Shown: one piece after another, positions 7,532 through 15,233 of the stretch
Layout of the letters: each line of letters opens with the position of its first letter
How positions within the stretch are numbered: the stretch's first letter is position 1
Source: Methanomassiliicoccaceae archaeon UBA113
Lineage (GTDB): Archaea; Thermoplasmatota; Thermoplasmata; Methanomassiliicoccales; Methanomethylophilaceae
Reading direction: 5' to 3'
NCBI GenBank assembly: GCA_002506175.1
Contig: DAXB01000020.1
Location: 1,451-22,356, forward strand
Length of the DNA: 20,906 nt
Position numbers and translations under genes: made by a program
The notes under the pieces: generated by a model
The model's database searches: none
What the model saw: the letters and a program-made list of their open reading frames with translations, nothing else
What the model was told of the DNA's origin: nothing

Positions 7532-9084
7532 CTGAAGCCATCCCAATCAGACAGAGCCATCCGATACCGTCCGGCATCGATTACGAATCAGAACTGTATT
7601 CCTACAGGGAACACCTCATGGCTTCAAGGCTCTCCGATGCACAGGCGAACGCATACATCCGCGGGATCAAGCGCATGATGTCATATGCGATGTCGGGCGA
7701 CAGGGTCTCGTCGCTGAAGTAGATCGACAGGACGGTCATAGACACAATCGTGGAACGCATACCGGACTTCGGGAAGAAGGACAGGGAGGACCTGTCATGC
7801 TTCGGGAAGTTCCTCGCCTACTGCTGCGGTTCCAACCCGGCCGATCACATCGTACCCACCAGATACCCGCCTTATCTCAAAGACGGACACATGCTCTACG
7901 AGTTCCCGTTCGGAGATGTGCTGGACATGTTCGACCTGTGGACTCACCGCAAGAGCGTCACCGACACCGACAGGGCATACTTCAGGAAGCATCTGAAGGA
8001 GAACCTGTGCATCCTTCTCGGAGAGAAGGGCTGGTTCGACATCCGTTCGTACGGACCGTCGCTCTACCAAGATCTGAAGCGCATATCCCGGGACCGCGGG
8101 GACAGGTTCAACGGAAGATCCGGAACTGCAGCAGGATATCTGTGCGAGTACCTGTACGGGGAGAACCCCCATGAATCGGAATCCGACCCGAGAAGCGTAC
8201 CCCGCCAGCCCCAGCCGTACCAAGCGGAGGTGGAGCAATATCGTTCATGGCTCGAACACAACGAGTACCGCGACCCCGAATCGGTGATCAACACACTGAA
8301 CGCCGCACTGAGGAACCTGGTCAGGATCGTCGGGGAGAAACCCATCGGGGAGATAACATCCGATGACCTGAGGACGTACCGTTCAGCGATGTCCGACTCC
8401 GTGAAAGAGAGGACGGTCAAAGGCTACATGGACCAGATACGCCTGTTCGTCAGGACGGTCACCGGGAAGGACCTGTACTCTGACATGAAGATAATGTTCA
8501 ACCGCCCTATGGTCAAGAGGATGTTCCTAACCAAGGAGCAGTACCGCACAGCCCTGTCGGTCGCGGATCCGGACGAGAAGCTGGCGTTGGTCATGTGCGC
8601 AACGATGGGGCTGAGACGGAACGAGCTTGCATCCATCAGGCTCGATGACATCGACGGAGGGTACATTAAGGTACCTTCCCGCAGGTTAGATCCGGACAGC
8701 CACGACTATGTGCGCCTGACCGACCCAGCCAAAGATGCGCTGGATGATTATCTGAAGTACCGCGATTCGGTGATCTCCGAATACGGCGATGCGTCCGAAT
8801 GCCACCTGTTCGTGTACCGCAACAGATACTGTGGGAAGCCGATGACAGAGGAGGGCATCGAGAAGATGATGCAGAGACTGTCAGAAAAGGCAGGGTTCAG
8901 GATCACCGCGACCAATGCAAGAAGACTGTACGCAGACACCATGAACAAGAAAGGCGTGGACAGGAACACGATCCAAAGGATGATGCGCCATCAGGACTTC
9001 GATTCGACGGTGAGATGCTATCTGGCTGTCGACCCATGCTACACGGATGAGGCCAATGATTTCATCGACGGATTCCTTGCTTAA
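7528..9084 (+). CDS. Second tyrosine recombinase, with in-frame amber codon at 65
   Basis: A 518-codon frame, collinear with the upstream recombinase, interrupted only by TAG at 7720-7722. Sequence on both sides is in the same frame and aligns without a gap: L-D-R-I in the first enzyme matches L-K-TAG-I here, each 30 positions before the conserved G-K/R-F motif. Reading TAG as an amino acid (pyrrolysine is the obvious candidate) gives a full-length protein; otherwise translation would need an internal start such as GTG 7750. Catalytic residues: R363 in MGLRRNE, R465 in TNARR, H488 in MRHQD and Y498 in RCYLAV. The His of the HxxR motif is Thr (T462), so catalysis or partner dependence may differ. 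It also has three core-binding-like repeats. It starts at ATG 7528 inside the previous stop. Confidence 0.8.
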
Positions 9085-9152
9085 TGGAGCCTCGACATAG
9101 GGTACTTTGAAAAAGCTGAATAGCTCATAAATCAGAAAGTTCAAACGGCGCA

Positions 9153-9163
9153 TTTATATAATG
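9153..9163 (+). promoter_or_regulatory. Strong TATA box upstream of the structured region
   Basis: TTTATATAATG is one of the best TATA-like boxes in the window. It lies 69 nt after the second recombinase stop and predicts a transcript start near 9180-9190, where the structured region begins. Confidence 0.5.
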
Positions 9164-9183
9164 ATAATAGCTTGTTTTGATAA

Positions 9184-9553
9184 CGAGATTGGAGCTTGGA
9201 AACGCTGGCGATCTTTTGATTGCGTGTAGCCAACACAATGTTGTATGGGGGAGCAAAGCAAACACGTGAAGAGAATTGGAATGAATTCTCTCCAGAGGCA
9301 AACCCACTCCATGTTTGCCGTTCAGTGTTGAGACGAGAGTAAAATAGCTCTCGTGCAAATATCTCTTACAATGAGGTTTATCAAGTAAACAAGGAAAACG
9401 GATAACAGTCTACTAAAACTCGGATGAAAGAACAATATCATAGTCGAGATTATGTTAGTAGTGCGTTTATTCGAATTATCTAGTGTGTCTTGCTCGTTGT
9501 AAGCCTACCGCCGGTGCTTAATTCTAATATTCATCCACGCTGGATATTAGAGA
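9184..9553 (+). ncRNA. Candidate large structured RNA or structured leader
   Basis: No gene fits this segment, but it is dense in complementary stems. Local hairpins: GCGATC/GATTGC (9208-9223), GAGAATT/AATTCTC (9271-9290), GGCAAAC/GTTTGCC (9297-9319), ACGAGAG/CTCTCGT (9333-9354), GTTTA/TAAAC (9376-9390), and an 11-bp stem with one G-U pair at 9523-9551. Long-range stems: GAGAT (9185-9189) with ATCTC (9361-9365), CAACAC (9231-9236) with GTGTTG (9325-9330) enclosing two hairpins, and CTACTAA (9410-9416) with TTAGTAG (9455-9461) with CTCG/CGAG nested inside. I found no match to RNase P, SRP, tRNA or group II domain V signatures. It may be an independent RNA or the leader of the small gene at 9591. 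Confidence 0.5.
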
Positions 9554-9590
9554 AGTCACGAAATTGCAATGGCAAACAATCGGAGGCTAA

Positions 9591-9785
9591 ATGAACCCCA
9601 ATGATGCTGTATCCTTTTGGAAGGGTAGTGAATTATATATTGAAATAAACAAAAGAAATGAAAAAATCACAATCTGTATCAAATCCGATAGAATGTGGGT
9701 ATACATGAATCCAAACAGTAACCTATATGGAGATTAGTTTGAGATTTCAAAAAGTGCCCTGTATACACTACTAAATGACGCATAA
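9591..9785 (+). CDS. Small protein with in-frame amber codon (48 residues to TAG, 64 if read through)
   Basis: ATG 9591 has a good Shine-Dalgarno GGAGG four nt upstream (9582-9586). The frame encodes alternating polar/hydrophobic strands (ELYIEINKRNEKITICIKSD, then RMWVYMN) to a TAG at 9735-9737, then continues in the same frame with FEISKSALYTLLNDA to TAA. The post-TAG segment looks like a natural amphipathic C-terminus, so the amber may be decoded rather than terminate. I do not recognise the family. It follows the structured region and precedes a strong hairpin, so leader, gene and terminator may form one unit. Confidence 0.5.
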
Positions 9786-9794
9786 ACTAATTCA

Positions 9795-9823
9795 TCCACA
9801 GGGGGTATGTAGAACCCTGTGGA
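9795..9823. terminator. Strong hairpin after the small gene
   Basis: A perfect 9-bp stem, TCCACAGGG (9795-9803) and CCCTGTGGA (9815-9823), with an 11-nt loop, followed on the + strand by an A+T-rich stretch containing ATTTTATTAT. It starts 10 nt after the readthrough stop. Terminator is the simplest reading; a recombination site cannot be excluded. Confidence 0.45.
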
Positions 9824-9868
9824 ACCATTTTATTATCCCAATACCAATAACAAAAGTAATGAATCATA

Positions 9869-10033
9869 TCAATTAATAGATTTCAAACGTTTGATTAACA
9901 ACTCTTGATCGATAGTTACCTTTTCCATCGGTTTAATAAACAAAAAATCAATATCGTCTCCGGAGAAGACGGATATCGTTCTTCTGCTGTGGTACAGCAT
10001 TATCGGATGCCTGACACATCCAACTGATAGGTT
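9869..10033 (-). pseudogene. Gene tail fragment overlapping the broken end of tadC
   Basis: A 54-codon open stretch with no upstream start before a TGA codon; an internal ATG would give 43 residues. It encodes TISVFSGDDIDFLFIKPMEK and ends in DQELLIKRLKSIN. It reads like a real protein end, in a different frame from the TadC extension over the same DNA. I do not recognise the family. It probably entered when the 3' end of tadC was replaced. Confidence 0.3.
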
Positions 10034-11216
10034 TCAGCCTCAATCGGTTTAAACTGAGGACGAGAGGGCTGAAGAACATAGCCGTTCCGGCCATCATATC
10101 TGTGGTGGACTTGAGCTTCAGCTCCAGATCCCTCTTCGCAGCGTTCCTGCTCTGGAACTGCTTCCCGAGCGTGACGGCCAATCTCCCCGCATCTTCACTA
10201 TCCTTATCCGCACATGCATGTATGCTGCACAGTGCAGCGGACATCTCCCCGGATACCGGTCCGACCGCGGACGATACGGCCGCGCGGACATCCCCTCTGC
10301 TCAGTGCGTACTCTCTGGACAGCATCATCGAGACATGCTCGGACTCCCTCCTCACCGCCGATGCCTCCACCGTGGCCGTCTCGAAGTTCGTCCCGCCCAG
10401 CATCCTGTTCCCGATGTCGAACACGCAATCCATCAATGCTTGCTCGGCCGCCCTCGTACGCCTGCTCTCTATCATGTCCCCGGCCATCACGATGATCCCG
10501 CAGACACATGCCGGAGCCAGCGACAACAGGAGGATGACTGTGGAATCTGCCGTGAAACGCATTGCGACCAACCCCAGCGGGACGGCCCCCAGGACAGGGA
10601 TCGTATACCTCAGATCCCTCATGGAGAACGACTCCGATAGGAACGGGTTCCTGCTTCTCAGATACAGGGATACGACCAAGATGACCGCCGGGATCAGGAC
10701 GAGTGTGGACATCACGATCATCCCGTCATCCAGCGTCCCCGTTCCGAACATGCCGCCTATGCCGAGCATCGGCAGCACCGACATCAGGATCATTGGCATC
10801 ATTATTCCTATCCCGAACACGGTCATACATGGGACCGTGAGGGATGCTCCGTACTCATCACCCATCCCCTTGACCGCCTCCAGGGCTATCTGCGCAGCAT
10901 CCCTCAGCATGCGTGACCTCTCGTATTCGTCCGATGATTCCGATGCGGATACCGCCATCATGACCGCCCTCCTATAACCGGATGCCTCCTTCTGGAGATC
11001 CGACAATTTCGACGACAACGAAGCCGTCAACGAAATGGACGATTTGGTGTCCGTGTCCCGCACCGCATCGGTGAACAGCCTCTTGGAATGCTTTGGACCC
11101 CCCTCCGCCATGGACCTTATCGCGGTATCTATCGAACCCCCCGATTCGATCGTGGATGTCAATACGCCTATGACTGCGGGGCATTCGTTCACAAGCCTCC
11201 TTACGTCCATGGTCAT
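9948..11216 (-). CDS. TadC/FlaJ-like type IV pilus membrane protein, C-terminus replaced
   Basis: A membrane platform protein that would anchor the pilus assembly ATPase. Of 422 residues, the first 110 are soluble and helical. They are followed by membrane segments around MTVFGIGIMMPMILMSVLPM, MIVMSTLVLIPAVILVVSLY and a third hydrophobic block (VILLLSLAPACVCGIIVMAG), then a second T2SSF-like cytoplasmic domain (about 265-385) and one last helix ending FFSPLVLS. After that the sequence turns polar and basic (SWMCQASDN to RLLRRRY), which is unlike the paired final helices of this family, so the true 3' end appears lost near 10050. Start ATG 11216 overlaps the stop of a 38-residue leader ORF (coupling); ATG 11210 is an alternative. 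It would normally sit beside gspE, which is 1.7 kb away. Confidence 0.7.
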   Translation of the reverse strand: MTMDVRRLVNECPAVIGVLTSTIESGGSIDTAIRSMAEGGPKHSKRLFTDAVRDTDTKSSISLTASLSSKLSDLQKEASGYRRAVMMAVSASESSDEYERSRMLRDAAQIALEAVKGMGDEYGASLTVPCMTVFGIGIMMPMILMSVLPMLGIGGMFGTGTLDDGMIVMSTLVLIPAVILVVSLYLRSRNPFLSESFSMRDLRYTIPVLGAVPLGLVAMRFTADSTVILLLSLAPACVCGIIVMAGDMIESRRTRAAEQALMDCVFDIGNRMLGGTNFETATVEASAVRRESEHVSMMLSREYALSRGDVRAAVSSAVGPVSGEMSAALCSIHACADKDSEDAGRLAVTLGKQFQSRNAAKRDLELKLKSTTDMMAGTAMFFSPLVLSLNRLRLKPISWMCQASDNAVPQQKNDIRLLRRRY

Positions 11217-11329
11217 AGCCTCTCGGGATGCTGTGTTTGCATAGGGCCGATGATGTACGGTTCAGGTTCGAATGCCGCTTCGTTATCCGGGTACACCATA
11301 TTGGTAGATTTCGGGATGCGTGTGTCCAT
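11213..11329 (-). CDS. 38-residue leader ORF coupled to tadC
   Basis: ATG 11329 lies exactly 25 nt downstream of the A in a TTTTTA box, as in two other promoters nearby, so it is probably translated from a leaderless message. The product is Pro-rich and polar (MDTRIPKSTNMVYPDN at the start, MQTQHPERL at the end). Its TGA overlaps the tadC ATG (ATGA), so its translation would feed ribosomes into tadC. It may be a real small gene, a leader, or the truncated start of a lost gene. Confidence 0.4.
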   Translation of the reverse strand: MDTRIPKSTNMVYPDNEAAFEPEPYIIGPMQTQHPERL

Positions 11330-11351
11330 GCGTTATGTCTCGTCTGCTTGC

Positions 11352-11378
11352 GATAAAAATATAGATTACTGCATGAAG
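11352..11378 (-). promoter_or_regulatory. Promoter of leader ORF/tadC with shared palindromic motif
   Basis: The minus strand carries CTTCATGCAG (11378-11369), then eight bases, then ATTTTTATC, then 25 nt to ATG 11329. The same arrangement occurs at 15168-15195 and 16025-16052. Confidence 0.55.
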
Positions 11379-11435
11379 CCTACATCCTGATAAGGAATAT
11401 TTTTTTCTGGTCAGACCGACTTGTTACACGCATCG

Positions 11436-11550
11436 AAAATACCGGGGGAACAGGGAAAATGGGTTTTGAAAATATCGGGGAAACGTGATATTTGTAAACT
11501 AAAAATATTGGGGGAACAGAGAATTCGTTATAATAAAATACTGGGGAAAC
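11436..11550 (+). repeat. Four 16-bp repeats with exact 33-bp period
   Basis: Copies start at 11436, 11469, 11502 and 11535 and fit AAAATAYYGGGGRAAC; 13 of 16 positions are invariant and the three variable ones are all transitions. The 17-nt spacers are unrelated. The array ends 24 nt before ATPase ATG 11575 and its last unit overlaps a TATA-like TTATAATAAAATA. One + frame is open across it and would encode an 11-residue repeat beginning K-I-x-G-E/K, but that frame does not join the ATPase. The exact period suggests a row of protein-binding sites on one DNA face. Confidence 0.75.
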
Positions 11551-11574
11551 ATAACATCAAGTACAGGCCAGATT

Positions 11575-12906
11575 ATGACGTTATTCAAACGCAAATTATA
11601 TCAGGAGATGCTAGAATGGAAACAGCGCTCTAACGGAAATACTGCTCTCGTGATAGAGGGTGCAAGACGCGTTGGAAAAACAACAATCTGCGAAACATTC
11701 GCAACAAACGAATACGGGGCCTGGGTGCGCATTGATTTTTCCGAAGCGGACAAGGACATCAACGGACTGTTCTCCGACCTCTCCGATCTAGATAGATTGT
11801 ACCGCGGCCTCCAGCTCTACACCGGGGTCAATTTCATAGAGCGGGATACGCTCATAATATTCGATGAAATCCAAAACTTCAACAGGGCCAGAGAAGCCAT
11901 CAAACATCTCGTGAAGGACGGCCGCTACGACTTCATAGAGACAGGTTCACTGATATCCATGAAAAAGAACGTCAGAGATATCGTCATTCCCAGCGAGGAA
12001 GAGCATCTGGAGTTGCATCCGCTTGACTTTGAGGAATTCCTATGGGCCTGTGGAAACAACACCTTGCAGTTACTCAAATACAACTTCGAGCAAAGAGAAC
12101 CTCTACATGATCCGGTCCACAACGCTATGATGCGCGATTACAGGGAATATATCGCAGTAGGCGGAATGCCGCAGGCGGTGGAAGCTTTTGTGAATGGATC
12201 TAGCTACCTCGATATAGACCGTATCAAAAGAACACTCATCAAACTCTACATGGATGACTTTGCGAAGATCGATCCCAGCGGAATGCTGGGGGAGTACTTC
12301 CGCATGATACCGTCAGAATTGTCTAGGGAAAGCAGAAGGTACAGATTGACCGACAGTAACCCAGGTAAAAACATGAGCGGTGAGAGTCAGTCTTTCTCAG
12401 AGATGAGGGAATCTAAAACGGTACAGCTGTGCTACCATGCCAACGACCCTCGGATCGGGATGTCTGGGGCCCTCGACCCCTCGTTCTTCAAGATGTTCCT
12501 CGAAGATACTGGTCTTTTCGTGACACTGTGCTTCTACGACAACAAGATATCGGACAACATAATCTACGAGAAACTTGTCAAAGGAAGGCTCCCGGCTAAC
12601 CTGGGATACGTATACGAGAACGCCGTTTCCCAGGCACTCGTGTCGTCAGGCCACATGCCAAGATACCATACGTTCCCCAAAACGGATGGGAAGCACTTCT
12701 ATGAAGTAGATTTCCTGGTATCCAAAGGACTGAAGGTCATCCCGATAGAAGTCAAATCCTCAACGGAGAAATCTCATGTCTCCCTTGACAAGTTCCTCAG
12801 GAAGCATTCCAAGGATGTTGATTGTGCGTATGTAGTCTGCACGAAGAACATCTTCGTAGACGGTCGCATCACCTATATCCCGATATACATGGCAGGATTC
12901 ATCTAA
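11575..12906 (+). CDS. AAA ATPase with DUF4143 nuclease-like C-terminal domain (first copy)
   Basis: A 443-residue ATPase of the AAA_14 plus DUF4143 group. Walker A is GARRVGKTT (29-37) and Walker B is TLIIFDEIQ (D97, E98); a sensor-like ETGSLIS follows, then the conserved LHPLDFEEFLWA and IAVGGMPQAVEAF segments. The C-terminal part has a restriction-endonuclease-like D-x(n)-E-x-K pattern: EVDFLV, then VIPIEVKSS. Cellular function of this family is not established; proposals include mobile-element or defence roles. The gene lies on the + strand between minus-strand tadC and gspE, ending 15 nt from the gspE stop, and carries its own 33-bp-period repeats upstream, so it looks like an inserted unit. 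The N-terminus FKRKLYQEMLEWK closely resembles that of the third ATPase (LKRKVYDELLEWK). Confidence 0.85.
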   Translation: MTLFKRKLYQEMLEWKQRSNGNTALVIEGARRVGKTTICETFATNEYGAWVRIDFSEADKDINGLFSDLSDLDRLYRGLQLYTGVNFIERDTLIIFDEIQNFNRAREAIKHLVKDGRYDFIETGSLISMKKNVRDIVIPSEEEHLELHPLDFEEFLWACGNNTLQLLKYNFEQREPLHDPVHNAMMRDYREYIAVGGMPQAVEAFVNGSSYLDIDRIKRTLIKLYMDDFAKIDPSGMLGEYFRMIPSELSRESRRYRLTDSNPGKNMSGESQSFSEMRESKTVQLCYHANDPRIGMSGALDPSFFKMFLEDTGLFVTLCFYDNKISDNIIYEKLVKGRLPANLGYVYENAVSQALVSSGHMPRYHTFPKTDGKHFYEVDFLVSKGLKVIPIEVKSSTEKSHVSLDKFLRKHSKDVDCAYVVCTKNIFVDGRITYIPIYMAGFI

Positions 12907-12921
12907 AACATGAGCATCTTA

Positions 12922-14628
12922 TCATACCTCCTCCAGACCCATACGCTTCCTGAGCTCCCCGACCATGGCCTCCGCCGTCATGTTCCTGTTGCACTTCGAC
13001 AGCACGTCGTTGGCAGCCAGGATCCAATCGGGACCCAGGTACTTCTCGTCGGTCCTTCCGGCCTCGGCCAGCAGCAGGCGCATCGTCGATCTCGCTCTGA
13101 TCTCCTTGGCGATATCCTTCTTCCCCAGCTGGGAGGATCTCAGCACACGCTCCATCGCAGGCGATTCGATAAGCTTCTCCGTGTCGCTGATGTCGATGAA
13201 CTCCCCCGGGTTCTCCCCTGTCGATACGATCTCGTTCAGCCTCCTTATCAGATGCCCGGTCCTCCTGTCCCTGACCGTGCCCAGCGTGACCACCACATCC
13301 GTCGCCATGAACGCCTCCGGGGTGACACCCATGTCCGATACAACCCTCTGATACACCGATTCCGCGGAATCGCCGTGTATCGTTCCCATGATGGAGCTGC
13401 CGGCGCGTCCGGCCCTCATGCTCTGGTAGAGCGTCCTCGCCTCCTCCCCCCTGACCTCCCCGAGGATGATCGCTGATTCCCCCATCCTGAGGGACACCCT
13501 GAGCGCCTCGTCCGAACGGGACTGCTGATCGCCCCTCATCCTGTCATCGATGAGTATCGACTGGACCTTGTAGCCCATGCGCCTCATCTGATCCCCCGGA
13601 AGCTCTATGGTGTCCTCGATAGTCAGTATCCTCTGGTCCGTTCCGAATTCGAACAACAATGCGGATAGCAGCGAACTCTTCCCTGCCCCTCTCGGCCCGC
13701 ATATCAGGAACGTCGAACGGTTGTCGACGAGGAACGACAGTATGCCTGCTGCCCTAGGGTCCACTGTCCCGTTATACACCAGCCTGCTCAAGGTCCACGG
13801 CCTCACCGAATGCTTCCTTATCGCTATCGCCTCGCCGTCCGGGCTCATGGGGTATCCCATGACGGTGGCCCTCGCCTCGAACTCGGGGAAATCCGTCTCC
13901 AGTACGGGGTTGGCCTGGCAGAACCTGAGACCGCTGCTCTTCTTCAGGATGTTTATGAGGTTCGTCACCTCCCTCCTCTCGGCCATAAGATTCGTCCTGC
14001 ACCTGATGTGGGAGTTCAGCCCCTCTATTCCGTTCAGCGTGACATATATGCGGTTCCTGTCGCACGGGGCATCCAGGTAGACGTCCTCTATATGGGGATC
14101 CGTGAGCAGTATCTCGAATATCCCCGCTCCGACGGAGTACCTGTGGACTATGTTGCATATGTCGTCCACGACACTGTCCATGTCTGAGCCATCGCCGCAG
14201 ACCTCCTCGATCTCATCCAGCCTCTCCACCACATAGGTCCTCGCGGCGCCTATGACGGAATCCCTGTCGAGCCTCCCCCCGCGTTTCCTGTAATCGGAAC
14301 GGATATCCTCGATTATCCCGTACACGATCTTGTTGAGGCCGTCCGGGTATGCGTACTCCAGAGGAAGAATATCGTACTCGGCCTCGCCGTTCAATGCCAT
14401 GCCTACGGTGACGCCGCAGTAGGGCGTCCTGTAGTTGACGGTTACCTTCAGATCGTCGGACGGATTCATCACCCAGCAGTCCGTGTATGAGGGCTTTATC
14501 CTGATGTCGCCTGAGATTATCTTGCCGTATGCCGTCCTGAGGTCGTCGAAAGAGGTCAGCTCCTCGGGATGCGGTATGTGTATCGGCTCCAGAGCGGATG
14601 GCTTGAACGTCGCGATGCTGGTAGTCAC
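12922..14628 (-). CDS. GspE/TadA-type pilus secretion ATPase
   Basis: A 568-residue cytoplasmic ATPase that would power pilus or type II-like assembly. The N-terminal 230 residues are the archaeal-type recognition domain (SVGAGIFEILLTDPHIEDVY precedes the core). The core has Walker A GPRGAGKSS (from 311), the Asp box TIEDTIELPG, Walker B region IILGEVRGEEA (G390-E391) and the His box MGTIHGDSAESV. GTG 14628 overlaps the stop of the zinc-ribbon gene by 3 nt, showing coupling. The usual partner, tadC, is downstream on the same strand but separated by the opposing ATPase gene. A GGAGG followed by ATG sequences lies at the gspE 3' end, which may be the remaining start signal of the next gene before the insertion (inference). 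Confidence 0.9.
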   Translation of the reverse strand: MTTSIATFKPSALEPIHIPHPEELTSFDDLRTAYGKIISGDIRIKPSYTDCWVMNPSDDLKVTVNYRTPYCGVTVGMALNGEAEYDILPLEYAYPDGLNKIVYGIIEDIRSDYRKRGGRLDRDSVIGAARTYVVERLDEIEEVCGDGSDMDSVVDDICNIVHRYSVGAGIFEILLTDPHIEDVYLDAPCDRNRIYVTLNGIEGLNSHIRCRTNLMAERREVTNLINILKKSSGLRFCQANPVLETDFPEFEARATVMGYPMSPDGEAIAIRKHSVRPWTLSRLVYNGTVDPRAAGILSFLVDNRSTFLICGPRGAGKSSLLSALLFEFGTDQRILTIEDTIELPGDQMRRMGYKVQSILIDDRMRGDQQSRSDEALRVSLRMGESAIILGEVRGEEARTLYQSMRAGRAGSSIMGTIHGDSAESVYQRVVSDMGVTPEAFMATDVVVTLGTVRDRRTGHLIRRLNEIVSTGENPGEFIDISDTEKLIESPAMERVLRSSQLGKKDIAKEIRARSTMRLLLAEAGRTDEKYLGPDWILAANDVLSKCNRNMTAEAMVGELRKRMGLEEV

Positions 14629-15146
14629 ATTGTCCCCTCCGTCATCGACTTCCTGACCGACTCCAGATCGGCCTCCATCTGCTCCACGGCCTTCCTTGTT
14701 GATCTAAGGCATTTGGAGCATTCGGGCTCGGTTGGTTTAGCATCGATGGTCTCATAGACGCTGTCGAAATGGAACTCCGGGAACCCCTTCCACACCTTGT
14801 CCATCACCGCCGCTCTGGATCTGCCGCACTTCCTGCATTTGAAACCGTTGGATGTCATCGGAACGGACCATCTCTTGATAGATGCGATCCTCCTTATCGT
14901 GCTGCCTGATTTCCCGGATATCTCGATATCCTTGCCCGTCCTGAGGATGATCCTTTCGCATCCGCTCATCCTTGACATGCTGTCAACCATGCATGTGAGG
15001 CATTCGTCCGACCCGGGATCCGGATTGTATCTGCAGCTCTGACATCCTATCACCAGAGCATCGCCCTCGTAGGATGCTTTCGGTTCTATAGCCTTCTTGT
15101 TATCAGGGAGTCTGCTGCGCAGCTTCTGTGCGATATCTGTGTCCAT
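14625..15146 (-). CDS. Cys-rich zinc-ribbon protein of the pilus operon
   Basis: About 173 residues with three pairs or clusters of cysteines typical of zinc binding: CQSCRYNPDPGSDECLTC, CRKCGRS and ECSKCLRS, and a helical C-terminus. I do not know its function; its position directly before, and overlapping, gspE suggests an accessory of the pilus machine. ATG 15146 is preferred because it lies exactly 25 nt from the promoter box, as for two other genes here; ATG 15167 would add seven residues but would place the promoter box almost at the start codon. Confidence 0.7.
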   Translation of the reverse strand: MDTDIAQKLRSRLPDNKKAIEPKASYEGDALVIGCQSCRYNPDPGSDECLTCMVDSMSRMSGCERIILRTGKDIEISGKSGSTIRRIASIKRWSVPMTSNGFKCRKCGRSRAAVMDKVWKGFPEFHFDSVYETIDAKPTEPECSKCLRSTRKAVEQMEADLESVRKSMTEGTM

Positions 15147-15167
15147 GCTGTCGTGTTTGCTGTTCAT

Positions 15168-15195
15168 GGTTAAGAACGGATATCACTACATGCAG
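15168..15195 (-). promoter_or_regulatory. Promoter of zinc-ribbon/gspE operon with shared motif
   Basis: The minus strand has CTGCATGTAG (15195-15186), eight bases, then GTTCTTAACC (15177-15168), with 25 nt from the aligned A to ATG 15146. It is ungapped against the promoters at 11352 and 16025. The motif also forms part of an ATCACT/AGTGAT dyad (15182-15207). Confidence 0.5.
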
Positions 15196-15233
15196 CAAGC
15201 AAGTGATTTGCATATCTGTAAACTACTCCGGGA

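Noticed and set aside
9410..9461. Group I intron core resemblance (TAGTC near an A+T-rich loop)
   Set aside because: The pairing partner needed for P7 is not present and no P/Q elements fit; only generic stem structure remains.
10102..10977. Long + strand frame of 291 codons opposite tadC
   Set aside because: It is antisense to a clear membrane protein and is Ser/Pro/Thr-rich without motifs; a shadow.
11436..11550. CRISPR array
   Set aside because: Repeats are only 16 bp with 17-nt spacers and 33-bp period, no cas genes are present and repeats vary at fixed positions.
11421..11633. A 70-codon + frame with 11-residue repeats as a protein-coding gene
   Set aside because: It starts only at TTG, has no ribosome site, runs out of frame into the ATPase, and the conserved positions look like DNA sites rather than codons. 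Kept as a repeat array.
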